DNA of 64,000 nucleotides, taken from the NCBI GenBank assembly GCA_025766275.1, contig JAFKAC010000057.1, positions 1 to 64,000 on the forward strand. The letters run 5' to 3'. Origin of the DNA: Lactarius indigo. Its lineage: Eukaryota > Basidiomycota > Agaricomycetes > Russulales > Russulaceae. Every line of letters begins with the position of its first letter. The stretch's first letter is position 1. Under the pieces are notes generated by a model. That model ran no database searches, had not been told where the DNA came from, and was given only the letters and a program-made list of their open reading frames with translations. This document shows, in pieces, positions 1 through 8,882 of the stretch. Made by a program: the position numbers and the translations under genes.

Positions 1-902
1 CGAGTAGTGGTCCGCGCCGCTCCGGACGCAACTCAAAGGTGAAGGTATCCGGCATTACTGATGAAGACTCGACTGGTGACGACATCATCATGTTGGACAA
101 TCCGGATGTGGAGGCGACACCGCGCAAGCCAAGGGCGACCAAGTGCCCCCAGGCTGTTGTGGTATCACCATCCTCGGACATCCCTGCAAAGCGCCGTCAA
201 CGCAAGGCCAGCACATCTGCTAAGGCAAAGGGAAAGGGAAAGGAATCCCTTCCGGACCCTGTACGTCCGTTTTGCTCTCCGAGTGGTGGTGCGATAATCT
301 GGCATCCAGGGATTCTATGGGCCATGCCAGATGTCCAATGCGAAGGAGTGTGTCCCCCAGGTCAACGCTCCAAAGGCCATAGCATGTGCGCTCTGCCGGA
401 GTCGCAAGGTGCAATGCCAGCCTCCACCAGCTTGGGCACTCCCGATCATCGAATCCATCGAGCGCTTGAAGCTTGTGAAGGAGGAGAGGAAACAGCAGCC
501 GCCCCGGAGGCGTTCGGCCACATGTGCGCAATTGACCGCAGTCCGTCCGAACTAATTTAACGTTCCCTTACAGCTGTCTTCGACGATATGACGCCGACAC
601 TTGACTCTCTTAAGCGCGGACAAGAAAGGCTTGAAGAGCGCCTTGCAGCTCTCCAGATTGGCCAGAACAATCTGGAACTACTCCTCCGTGCGCTGTGCAT
701 GCGCCACGACGTCATTCCATCGACCCTCAATCTCCATACCCCACCAGTCCCTCTGTTCAACTCAGCATCTGCCGTCTCGCCATCTATAGCTTCCACACTC
801 AGTACCACAGCTTCCACAGCTGCTTCGACATCCTCCACTGGCGTTGACGTCTCCAGGCTGTCCATCTCAGCCAGTCCAGCCACGTCCGGAAGCGGTGCTG
901 GG
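1..902 (+). pseudogene. Cys-rich, basic hypothetical protein; 5' end outside window, 3' end split by LTR element
   Basis: Partial gene open from the window edge. Exons read as 1-260, 310-511 and 574-902, with introns 261-309 and 512-573; phases agree. Exon 1 is Ser/Lys-rich with basic runs (KRRQRK, KAKGKGK). Exon 2 carries spaced cysteines (GPCQMSNAKEC, then CALCRSRKVQC), a pattern like the small Cys-rich clusters of many uncharacterised agaricomycete proteins. Exon 3 begins with a Leu/Glu/Arg-rich helix that looks like a coiled coil, then becomes Ser/Thr-rich. The frame stops at 902, where a retrotransposon begins with a CTGGG target duplication. It resumes at 8805 and reaches TAG at 8882. 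Function unknown. It could bind DNA through a zinc cluster, but the cysteine spacing is not a canonical Zn2Cys6. Confidence 0.6.
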
Positions 903-1440
903 TGTCACGTTTCGACTGTACTCTGTGCTACGGTTTGACCCTTACTGTACCGGTTGCAACTACGGCGGTAAGGTATATTAGTTGCGGACTTACTTACGGT
1001 GATACGGTGATGCGATAGGCGATACGGGTATGATAGCTGACTGAGCGGTGCCTCGATGACTCGATACTAGTACAGGTACTAGTAGTATTAGTTTTGTGTT
1101 GTTTCTGCGACACGTTGGACGCTACCTACGGTGACTCATAGCAGCGCTTCTAAGCCTGCTCGTATATGTATTTAAGATGTCTTGTGAAGACCAAGATACG
1201 CCATCTTGGTCTTCTCGAATCGTCACTTGTTTCCTCTCTTCTTAGCCTCTCGTCTCGCCTCTACTAGAAAGTTGTCCGACTTCGCTCGTGACTCAAGAAC
1301 CGTGACTTGCCAGTGTACCTTCGTGTATTCACCAAGGCAAGGGCTTGGACCTTCGCGTCTTCAAGTCAACGCATCGATATATCGCTAAGTCGTTACCGCC
1401 ATCTGAGCTCAAGTCGAGCTAACGTCGTGACCACGTTACA
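903..1440 (+). repeat. 5' LTR of element 1
   Basis: 538 nt with TG...CA ends, matching 8262-8799 except for four substitutions. It contains a TATA-like stretch near 1164-1176 and a hairpin at 1186-1214. No ATG occurs between the hairpin and 1440, so the presumed transcript leader has no upstream start codon. Confidence 0.95.
1164..1214 (+). promoter_or_regulatory. LTR core promoter and self-primer hairpin
   Basis: A TATA-like ATATGTATTTAAG is followed about 28-35 nt downstream by ATCTTGGTCTT (1203-1213), a plausible transcript 5' end. Twelve-base arms GAAGACCAAGAT (1186-1197) and ATCTTGGTCTTC (1203-1214) flank the loop ACGCC. The right arm pairs perfectly over 11 nt with the primer site at 1443-1453. 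The same arrangement is seen in the 3' LTR and in element 2. The start point itself is inferred. Confidence 0.6.
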
Positions 1441-1442
1441 TT

Positions 1443-1453
1443 AAGACCAAGAT
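1443..1453 (+). other. Primer-binding site of the self-priming (Tf1) type
   Basis: AAGACCAAGAT lies 2 nt after the 5' LTR. It is the exact reverse complement of ATCTTGGTCTT at 1203-1213, the predicted start of the RNA. There is no TGG at the LTR edge, as a tRNA 3'-CCA primer would need. In the Tf1/sushi lineage of chromoviruses an 11-nt complement between RNA 5' end and PBS primes minus-strand synthesis; length and position here match that scheme. Confidence 0.65.
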
Positions 1454-1459
1454 ACCATC

Positions 1460-3523
1460 GTGGCTGTAACAACAAGAGATCAGTGGACGAATTTCCGTCC
1501 TTACTCGCTTCAAAGGAGGGGAGAACGCAACGTCCCCACGCGCTTTTTACAAGCTGCTAGCTGGAGGGAAAGACAAGAAGAGACCGGATATTTTGTGGAG
1601 TTCAACGGACCTAGTAGGTTCCGCCCAGTTGAGTTCAATTTCGACCATCTGTGCTGGGTAGAAGTTGCATGGAACCCCATAGACTCCCAGTGGGACGCAA
1701 TACGACCAGCCGGACCCAGATATCACTGCGACATCGACGCGCGAGAGCTCAACACCAGATCAGACTGGGGTCCCATTGACGGACAGATACGAGAACACTC
1801 TACCGGAGAAGTAGTATCAGAAGAAGAAGAAGAAGAAGAAGAAAGTGAAGGACGAGAACCGAATCAGACAGAGACTAGCGGGGGAGCCATACAAGATCTC
1901 CTCGTAGAACAAGCTGAGTCCGCACGCATTACCGAACCAGAACCAATTCACGTCCGATCCCCAGCCATCATGGCCACAATAACACGCGCAATGGAGGAAG
2001 TCGCAATGGAAGAAGCACGCGCAATACAAGACGAGGCCAGGGATATCATTATGCCCATTAATCCAGAAACAGGAGTACGTATGACCGCAGACGATGCCGC
2101 GATCTTCCGGGCAATTGGGTCAGACAGAGGAGACCCCCCGTCAGAACGACGACTAACAATGGAACTACCCCCGGGAGTGGGAGGACCAGGAGGAGACCCA
2201 CCACCACCACCGGGGGGAGGCGTCCCGTTCGACTTACGAAGAACAGAACCACTGAGAGGACCGCCCCGCGCTCCGCCTGAAGGAGGCGGTGGAGGAGGCG
2301 GTGGAGGAGGCGGTGCTGGTGGAGGAGGTGCCGGAGATCGAGGGCACTCTAGCGAGAAATTAACCGGCGAGCCGCCCTCTATTTTTGATGGAGACAGACT
2401 TAAAGTCGACCAATTCCTCACACAGTGGCACGTTTACTGGGGCATGAACTTGGACGCCCCCATCATGCGCAACGACTACAGGAGATGCCTCCTGTTCCTC
2501 TCATACATCAAAGGCGGAGCAGTCAGCGAATGGGTTTTATCCTTCCTGAACTGGCTCAATCAGCAAATACAACGAGGAATCAGCCCTTACACCCGAGGCC
2601 TGTGGGACGCCGTAGCCAACGGCTTTAGCCAGAGGTTCGAAAACACGCTTGAAAGAGAACAAGCGCAAGCCATACTACGAAAGGGCTTCAAAATGACAGG
2701 AGAAGATATTGACAAGTACGTCAATGACTTCGAACAGTTGGCACGGAAGGCTCATTACCACCTTAACGAACCACAAACCATTGACCTCTTCACGGCGGGG
2801 TTACCTAAGGAACTGTTCAAAAACGCGTTCCAATTTGACGAGCCAATAACGTTCGACGACTGGAAGAGGGCCATCCTCAAACGGCAAAAGAATTACATCC
2901 ACCTCAAGGCCAGACTCAATGAATACAAAAGCACGACAACTCAGCCGAAGAAACAAACCGGCAACGCCGGGTGGGCACTGCCGCAAAACTTGCCGCAAAC
3001 CAATCCATGGGCCATGGACACCTCGGCCGACCGAGCCAAAGTACGACTAGCGGGGTCAGAAGACATCGACTTCAATAAGCTGCCCCACCACGACTGGCCG
3101 ACGCCGCCATTCCCGCCACGCGGGGGCCCCGGAGCCAGAGGACGGGGAAGAGGCGGATCTAGAAGGGACTTAAGGAACGTCCTTTGTTACAACTGTCACG
3201 CACCAGGCCACCTCTCACGAAACTGCCCGCTTCCCCGACAGCAGAGACAGTGGCAGAACGCCCCGTCCAGTAGCCGAATGACAGAGACAACCTGGTCCCA
3301 ACCATGGCCGGGATCTCCAGGCCCGGTGTCCCAATACGAACCATCTCTACCGGGATATGCAACGCCCGCGCCAAGTGCAACGCCCGCACCCCAAATCAAA
3401 GTGGCAAAAACGGCCGGAGAACAGGCTAAAGAGTGGCTGACACAGGTGGCCAACAGTACGGACAAGGTGAAAGACCTCATACTTCAAGATTTGTGGGGAA
3501 AGGAGGGTTTTCAGGGCGCCTGA
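1460..3523 (+). CDS. gag: Gag polyprotein of element 1
   Basis: Structural protein that packages the retrotransposon RNA; 687 codons when counted from GTG at 1460. The frame is open from 1445. No ATG in any frame occurs from the LTR hairpin to about 1668, and the first in-frame ATG is near residue 171, so the true start is unresolved (non-AUG or spliced). Order: acidic N-terminal region with a Glu run (about 120-130), Pro/Gly-rich linker with a poly-Gly tract (about 270-295), a capsid-like helical region with FDGDRLKVDQFL (about 310-450), then an Arg/Gly-rich stretch and a CCHC zinc knuckle (residues 576-589, CYNCHAPGHLSRNC). It overlaps the -1 pol frame by about 90 nt. Element 2 carries a close copy. 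Confidence 0.9.
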   Translation: MAVTTRDQWTNFRPYSLQRRGERNVPTRFLQAASWRERQEETGYFVEFNGPSRFRPVEFNFDHLCWVEVAWNPIDSQWDAIRPAGPRYHCDIDARELNTRSDWGPIDGQIREHSTGEVVSEEEEEEEESEGREPNQTETSGGAIQDLLVEQAESARITEPEPIHVRSPAIMATITRAMEEVAMEEARAIQDEARDIIMPINPETGVRMTADDAAIFRAIGSDRGDPPSERRLTMELPPGVGGPGGDPPPPPGGGVPFDLRRTEPLRGPPRAPPEGGGGGGGGGGGAGGGGAGDRGHSSEKLTGEPPSIFDGDRLKVDQFLTQWHVYWGMNLDAPIMRNDYRRCLLFLSYIKGGAVSEWVLSFLNWLNQQIQRGISPYTRGLWDAVANGFSQRFENTLEREQAQAILRKGFKMTGEDIDKYVNDFEQLARKAHYHLNEPQTIDLFTAGLPKELFKNAFQFDEPITFDDWKRAILKRQKNYIHLKARLNEYKSTTTQPKKQTGNAGWALPQNLPQTNPWAMDTSADRAKVRLAGSEDIDFNKLPHHDWPTPPFPPRGGPGARGRGRGGSRRDLRNVLCYNCHAPGHLSRNCPLPRQQRQWQNAPSSSRMTETTWSQPWPGSPGPVSQYEPSLPGYATPAPSATPAPQIKVAKTAGEQAKEWLTQVANSTDKVKDLILQDLWGKEGFQGA
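3505..3511 (+). promoter_or_regulatory. Putative -1 ribosomal frameshift site GGGTTTT
   Basis: The heptamer fits X XXY YYZ in the gag frame (gaG GGT TTT) and lies four codons before the gag stop (TGA at 3521-3523). Slipping back one base leads straight into the pol frame (FSGRLNPS...). The same heptamer lies at the equivalent place in element 2, in the reverse complement near 20885-20895. A GGGAAAG heptamer just upstream also has the right phasing but a weaker last base. Confidence 0.55.
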
Positions 3524-6500
3524 ACCCGTCAGTCTGGGTGAGGGTCTTGCAATGTAATTCTGTAATTGTGACAACGCGCTATCGATCTCTGCGAATTCCA
3601 GTAACTGTCCGAACAAATTACCAAACAACTGAAGTAAACGCACTGGTGGACTCCGGAGCCACCGACAATTTCATTAAACCTGGGATGGCGACTCGGGCAG
3701 GAATCCCAACATGGCCATTAGAGGTGCCTCGCAAAATATGGAACATAGACAATACAGAAAACAAAGCTGGGTTAATCACTCATTATGTTAACCTCGAAGT
3801 GAAAACGCACGGACAGATCAAAAAGATGACCTTTTTGGTCACCGACCTTGGCAGCGAAAGCATGGTACTGGGATACCCATGGCTGAGCGCCTTCGAACCC
3901 ACAATTAGCTGGGCAACAGCAACCATGCATCCAGACATGCAACCGGTAGTTCTGGCCACTACCGAAGAATTACTCACCACGCCCACGATACGGGCCTTAA
4001 TCACGACAGAGAAGGAAGCAATCATCCGAGAGCTAGAAGAAGAGACCTTCGCACGGGCCACCACTTCGACAGAGCTGGCCATATCAGCTAAACAGCAGCA
4101 GACGGCAGCCGTGCTGCCACCAGTATACGCCGAATTCAGCACGCTGTTTAATGAGCAGGCCTCGCATCGCTTCCCCCCAGCACGACCCTGGGACCACGCG
4201 ATCGACTTCAAACCAACGGCGCCGGCAGCCATTGACTGCAAGATCTACCCAATGATGCAAAAGGAAGAAGGCGAACTGAAGGAGTTCCTCGAAGAAAAAC
4301 TGAAACAGGGATATCTCCGCCCTTCTATTTCTCCGTACGCCTCATCTTTCTTCTTCATCAAAAAGAAGGACGGGAAGCTACGCCCCGTACAGGACTACCG
4401 GGTGATCAATTCGCACACCATTCGCAACCAATACCCACTCCCGCTCATCCAAGACCTCATTCTCGATCTCAGCAACGCCCACATCTATACAAAGCTCGAC
4501 ATTCGATGGGGCTACAACAACATTCGTATTCGCGACGGCGATCAGGAAAAGGCGGCATTCAAGACCAAATTCGGTCTCTTCGAGCCGACCGTCATGTTCT
4601 TTGGTCTCACCAACTCTCCGGCGACCTTCCAGGCGATGATGAACCATATATACCGCGACACCATCGCGAAGCATGAGCGTTTGGGGACCACGATACGTGT
4701 CTATATGGATGACATCGGAATCGCCACTCATTTTGACCATGACCTGCCAGCCCATATCGCAGCTGTACGCGATGTTCTACGCGTGGCGGCTGAACACGAC
4801 CTCTATTTTAAGTTGGAAAAATGCCTATTCCACCAGCTGCGCATGGATTACCTGGGGGTAATCCTTGAGAGGGGGGTGACTCGCATGGACCCCGTAAAAG
4901 TTCAAGGCATCAAGGACTGGCCGACGCCGACGAAGGTCAAGGATGTTCGATCATTCCTGGGCTTCTGCAACTTTTACCGGCTCTTTATCCGCGGCTTCGC
5001 AACTCATGCCAAACCACTCACCAAACTCACACGAAAAGACGAAGAATGGAGGTGGACTAAAGACGAAGACGAGGCCTTCAATACCCTCAAACGCCTCGTA
5101 ACCGAGGAACCAGTGCTGGCACACCCGGTACTCCAAGATCCGTTCGAGCTGGAGGTCGACGCCTCCGGATACGCGGTGGGCGCAGTATTATTACAACGAA
5201 AGTCTGATGGAAAACGACACCCCATAGGCTACTACTCAGCCACGCTCTCAGAGGCAGAGCGAAATTATGACATCTACGACCTGGAACTACTCGCAATAGT
5301 TAAGGTGTTACGAAATTGGAGGCCGCTACTCGCGGGGGCCCCACACAAAATCAAAATCTATTCAGATCACCTCAACCTACAATATTGGAAGTCACCGCAG
5401 AAAATCAGTAGGCGAGTTGCAAGGGAAGTACTCGAACTCTCGGAATACGACTTCGAGATTCACCACATCAAAGGAAAGAACAATGGCAGGGCGGACGCGC
5501 TGTCAAGGCGCCCAGACTATGACCAAGGGGCGGAGGACAATGACCAGGTTGTCGTCCTACCCCCCGAAGTCTTCGTGAGAACGCTCAACACCGCACGGAC
5601 CTTTATCGCCAACCCAAACTTATTGCAACCACGCCACCAACAAGACAACGAAGTGATCAAAGTGTGGGTAGACCCCCATAACCTCAAGAAAATAGAAGGA
5701 GAGTGGTACAAGGACGGCCGGTTCGTGGTAACTGGACCTGCATCGACGTATCGCATACTAATACACGACCATCACGACCTACCGATACACGGACACCCGG
5801 GAATCGCGAGGACGCAACGACTCTTAGAGCGGCACTATTGGTGGCCGCGACTGAGAAAAGACGTATACGAATACGTACAGGGATGCGCGGAATGCCAACG
5901 AAACAAAGTAAACACAAGGCCCATACGCGCGGCACTGCACCCCATCACGCCAATACTAGAAGCCATGCCATTCCAGACCGTAGCCATGGACTTCATCACC
6001 AAGCTCCCCGTATCGAAGGGGAGTGACAGTATACTAACCATCACAGATCACGACTGCAGTAAAGCCGCTATCTTCATTCCATGCCGCGAGGAAGTCACGG
6101 CAGAGGAAACCGCTGCCCTGTACGTCACCCATGTATTCAAACGCTTCGGATTACCGCGTAAATGCATCAGTGACCGTGATCCCCGATTCGCATCAAAGTT
6201 CACCAGAGAAGTATGCCGAATCTTGGGGATTCAACAAAACATATCCACGGCATACCATCCACGCACCGACGGGCAGTCAGAACGCACCAACCAATGGCTG
6301 GAGCAGTACTTGCGCTTCTGGGTGAACGAGCGGCAAGATAACTGGACCAGCTATCTGCCAATCGCGGAATTCGCGCACAACAATTGGCCACATGAGCATA
6401 CGAAACAGTCACCGTTCCAGCTTCTGATGGGATTTAATCCGCAAGCGGACTGGACCGATAAGCCATCCCCCCTACCTCACGTCACCACGAGACTAACGCA

Positions 6501-7776
6501 GCTGAAGGAAGCCAGAGAGGAAGCCCAACGCCTCATGAAAAAGGCCCAAGAAGCATGGGTGCGCAACAAAGATACGCCCAAGTTTGGGGTGGGGGACCTC
6601 GTGTGGCTAGAAGGTAAACACCTCCGAACGAACCAGCCAACGGCAAAACTAGCGGCGCGACGCCATGGACCATTTCGAGTGACACAGGTGATGTCCCCGT
6701 ACAACTATCGATTGGAACTTCCCATGCAGTGGAGCATCCACCCAGTATTTCACATCGATCTTCTCACACCGTACAAACAAACCCCCCTCCACGGCGAAAA
6801 TTTCACACGTCCACCGCCTGAGCTGATTGATGGAGAAGAGGAATATGAGGTCGAGGCTATTCTAGACTCCCGGCATTTCGGCAGAGGAAGACGCCTCCAA
6901 TATCTGATCAAATGGAAGGGATACCCGGACTCGGAGAACCAGTGGGTCAACAAGGATGACGTCTTTGCGCCGGAGGCACTCCGCCTCTATCAGGAAACAC
7001 AAGCACACGGGAGAATGGTTAAAAGGGATTCAATCCGCGTTCAGGAAAGTCATCCCTTACTCCTCCGTTCTATCGTCACTTCGATGCCCACATCTCCTCT
7101 TCGACATGTCACACAAGCAGAGCTCCTTGACTCCCTCGCCGAAGACGCCCAAGCCCTCTTGGCTGAGGATGACAACACCGAAGTCCCGAACACTCAGCTC
7201 GCCCCATGGACACCTCTTGCACCAGCAGAGGGGCCTATCACCGCGCAAGAATGGGCCCATGTCATCACCAGATTCCCAAACCCAACCACCACTCCAGACG
7301 ACGAACAAGCCATCGTCCACGTCTTCCGAAACGATCGCGGCGAGCGTGAACCCATCGCCGCTATCCCCCCAAGCGATGACCTCATCGGCGTTCACGGAAT
7401 TTTCCCGAGCAACGACCAGCGTTCAAGCGCTGATGGAATACGAGTTGGAGGGGTGGAGGAAAGTAGCAGCGGCGTGGCAGAAGGAGCAACTCGACTCAGC
7501 AGCGGCCCGACTGAGGGAGATGCGAGAGCGACGGCAGCGATGGCAGCAGCTGAGGCTGGCCATGACGACGAAGATTACTACCCGTCAGCACATTCCTTCC
7601 TACGAACGAAGCGCGACGCTGATCATCCCGGCGTCACGCCATGGCTCGTCTACACCGACGGCTCCCCCATGTATCGAGGACGTGTGCGCGTGCCTGGCGC
7701 CGCCGATCACCGTCCGTTCACCGCCGCCGACGACCCCGCGCATGTCATTGCGCCTGAAGGGTTCTGGGCAAACTGA
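3511..7776 (+). CDS. pol: Pol polyprotein of element 1: protease, RT, RNase H, integrase, chromodomain
   Basis: Enzymatic polyprotein, read in the -1 frame relative to gag. Visible in order: aspartic protease (LVDSGATDNF, about 3645-3675); reverse transcriptase with [15 protein letters not shown] and the YMDD box (about 4703-4714); RNase H (LEVDASGYAVG, YDLELLAI, IYSDHLNL); integrase with an H-H-C-C zinc site (HHDLPIHGHPG, CAECQRNK) and D, D, E residues (MDFITKLP, SDRDPRF, TDGQSERTN); and a chromodomain ([25 protein letters not shown], about 6841-6990). About 260 further residues follow before TGA at 7774-7776. Chromodomains of such elements typically bind modified histones and guide integration. 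No frameshift was seen in the enzymatic core, so the element could be autonomous. Confidence 0.93.
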   Translation, partial: SGRLNPSVWVRVLQCNSVIVTTRYRSLRIPVTVRTNYQTTEVNALVDSGATDNFIKPGMATRAGIPTWPLEVPRKIWNIDNTENKAGLITHYVNLEVKTHGQIKKMTFLVTDLGSESMVLGYPWLSAFEPTISWATATMHPDMQPVVLATTEELLTTPTIRALITTEKEAIIRELEEETFARATTSTELAISAKQQQTAAVLPPVYAEFSTLFNEQASHRFPPARPWDHAIDFKPTAPAAIDCKIYPMMQKEEGELKEFLEEKLKQGYLRPSISPYASSFFFIKKKDGKLRPVQDYRVINSHTIRNQYPLPLIQDLILDLSNAHIYTKLDIRWGYNNIRIRDGDQEKAAFKTKFGLFEPTVMFFGLTNSPATFQAMMNHIYRDTIAKHERLGTTIRVYMDDIGIATHFDHDLPAHIAAVRDVLRVAAEHDLYFKLEKCLFHQLRMDYLGVILERGVTRMDPVKVQGIKDWPTPTKVKDVRSFLGFCNFYRLFIRGFATHAKPLTKLTRKDEEWRWTKDEDEAFNTLKRLVTEEPVLAHPVLQDPFELEVDASGYAVGAVLLQRKSDGKRHPIGYYSATLSEAERNYDIYDLELLAIVKVLRNWRPLLAGAPHKIKIYSDHLNLQYWKSPQKISRRVAREVLELSEYDFEIHHIKGKNNGRADALSRRPDYDQGAEDNDQVVVLPPEVFVRTLNTARTFIANPNLLQPRHQQDNEVIKVWVDPHNLKKIEGEWYKDGRFVVTGPASTYRILIHDHHDLPIHGHPGIARTQRLLERHYWWPRLRKDVYEYVQGCAECQRNKVNTRPIRAALHPITPILEAMPFQTVAMDFITKLPVSKGSDSILTITDHDCSKAAIFIPCREEVTAEETAALYVTHVFKRFGLPRKCISDRDPRFASKFTREVCRILGIQQNISTAYHPRTDGQSERTNQWLEQYLRFWVNERQDNWTSYLPIAEFAHNNWPHEHTKQSPFQLLMGFNPQADWTDKPSPLPHVTTRLTQLKEAREEAQRLMKKAQEAWVRNKDTPKFGVGDLVWLEGKHLRTNQPTAKLAARRHGPFRVTQVMSPYNYRLELPMQWSIHPVFHIDLLTPYKQTPLHGENFTRPPPELIDGEEEYEVEAILDSRHFGRGRRLQYLIKWKGYPDSENQWVNKDDVFAPEALRLYQETQAHGRMVKRDSIRVQESHPLLLRSIVTSMPTSPLRHVTQAELLDSLAEDAQALLAEDDNTEVPNTQLAPWTPLAPAEGPITAQEWAHVITRFPNPTTTPDDEQAIVHVFRNDRGEREPIAAIPPSDDLIGVHGIFPSNDQRSSADGIRVGGVEESSSGVAEGATRLSSGPTEGDARATAAMAAAEAGHDDEDYYPSAHSFLRTKRDADHPGVTPWLVYTDGSPMYRGRVRVPGAADHRPFTAADDPAHVIAPEGFWAN

Positions 7777-8232
7777 CGACCCCATTACATTCGATACCCC
7801 ATCACCGGGCCCGACGGAGTAGAGAGGGACGCATCCCACGTCCAGATCATCGGAGGGGCAGATCCGATGATATTGGGAGTTATACCGGGCTCACCACACG
7901 TGTACGGTAAGCCCTTCTACGCCGAACCCCACGTCTCCGCCGCGCTCCGCCCCACATACCCGCACGAAGACTTGGTTGTCTTCGAAGCGGACAAGATAAC
8001 CAACCGCGCTCTCAACCGCATCAACGACGAGTCCCTCACGGCGGAGGTCACGCGCTTCCGCGCGGCCAGCTATGAGCTGGACCGACTTCGCGCCAGGCTG
8101 AGTCAAATCCGCGCCATGATCAAATGCGCGCAGGACGACAGGCGCGACTCCATCTATCGACTGGAGCGCGCCACCGCGTTGGAGCGCATTGCCGACAAAC
8201 AGCGGGGTTGGCCGGCGCGAGACTTTCGGTGA
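7777..8232 (+). CDS. In-frame tail of the pol polyprotein after a TGA codon
   Basis: After TGA at 7774-7776 the pol frame stays open for 151 codons to 8232, without another stop. The relative on the minus strand has AGA in place of this TGA and reads through (about 16149-16907), so the stop is probably a recent mutation, or a leaky one. The tail ends in a charged helix rich in Glu/Arg/Leu that looks like a coiled coil. An internal ATG at 7867 could start a separate protein. Together with the last 260 residues before the TGA this gives about 400 residues after the chromodomain. I recognise no domain there. Confidence 0.55.
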   Translation, partial: RPHYIRYPITGPDGVERDASHVQIIGGADPMILGVIPGSPHVYGKPFYAEPHVSAALRPTYPHEDLVVFEADKITNRALNRINDESLTAEVTRFRAASYELDRLRARLSQIRAMIKCAQDDRRDSIYRLERATALERIADKQRGWPARDFR

Positions 8233-8248
8233 GTCGGGGTCTCACGCT

Positions 8249-8258
8249 GAAAAGGGGG
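8249..8258 (+). other. Polypurine tract of element 1
   Basis: GAAAAGGGGG lies 3 nt upstream of the 3' LTR, the position of the plus-strand primer in LTR retrotransposons. Element 2 has the equivalent tract in reverse complement at about 16121-16132. Confidence 0.7.
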
Positions 8259-8261
8259 TGA

Positions 8262-8799
8262 TGTCACGTTTCAACTGTACTCTGTGCTACGGTTTGACCC
8301 TTACTGTACCGGTTGCAACTATGGCGGTAAGGTATATTAGTTGCGGACTTACTTACGGTGATACAGTGATGCGATAGGCGATACGGGTATGATAGCTGAC
8401 TGAGCGGTGCCTCGATGACTCGATACTAGTACAGGTACTAGTAGTATTAGTTTTGCGTTGTTTCTGCGACACGTTGGACGCTACCTACGGTGACTCATAG
8501 CAGCGCTTCTAAGCCTGCTCGTATATGTATTTAAGATGTCTTGTGAAGACCAAGATACGCCATCTTGGTCTTCTCGAATCGTCACTTGTTTCCTCTCTTC
8601 TTAGCCTCTCGTCTCGCCTCTACTAGAAAGTTGTCCGACTTCGCTCGTGACTCAAGAACCGTGACTTGCCAGTGTACCTTCGTGTATTCACCAAGGCAAG
8701 GGCTTGGACCTTCGCGTCTTCAAGTCAACGCATCGATATATCGCTAAGTCGTTACCGCCATCTGAGCTCAAGTCGAGCTAACGTCGTGACCACGTTACA
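8262..8799 (+). repeat. 3' LTR of element 1
   Basis: 538 nt, same length and ends as the 5' LTR. The four differences seen are at positions equivalent to TTTCGACTG/TTTCAACTG, AACTACGG/AACTATGG, GATACGGTG/GATACAGTG and TTTTGTGTT/TTTTGCGTT. It is followed by the target duplication CTGGG. Confidence 0.95.
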
Positions 8800-8882
8800 C
8801 TGGGAATGTGCCAGCTAATGGTGCGTCGTCCGAAATCGGACTCTATTTCGGACTCGTTTGCCTTATGTCTGACCCCTGTTAG
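8800..8882 (+). pseudogene. 3' continuation of the gene split by the LTR element
   Basis: Positions 8800-8804 repeat the CTGGG found at 898-902. From 8805 the frame of the interrupted gene continues for 25 codons to TAG at 8880-8882. The remaining tail could instead be spliced: a Ser/Pro/Arg-rich stretch at about 8909-8992 in another frame resembles the composition upstream. Joining the flanks restores the pre-insertion reading frame, so the retrotransposon landed in coding sequence. Confidence 0.5.

Larger units (their letters stand above)
903..8799 (+). mobile_element. Ty3/Gypsy chromodomain LTR retrotransposon (chromovirus), element 1
   Basis: A complete LTR element of 7897 bp. It has 538-nt LTRs starting TGTCACG and ending CGTTACA, a CTGGG target duplication on both sides (898-902 and 8800-8804), a self-complementary primer site, gag, a -1 pol frame and a polypurine tract. 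Pol order is protease, RT, RNase H, integrase, chromodomain, as in Ty3/Gypsy chromoviruses. The two LTRs differ at four positions by eye, which implies a recent insertion. One in-frame TGA interrupts the tail of pol; the core enzyme domains look open. Confidence 0.95.

Noticed and set aside
1206..1388. 60-codon open frame inside both LTRs of element 1
   Set aside because: It has no ATG start and lies in the R-U5 leader; identity between LTRs reflects recent insertion only.
1948..2421. Proline-rich antisense open frame in gag
   Set aside because: Mirror of the Gly-rich tract of Gag; no independent coding evidence.
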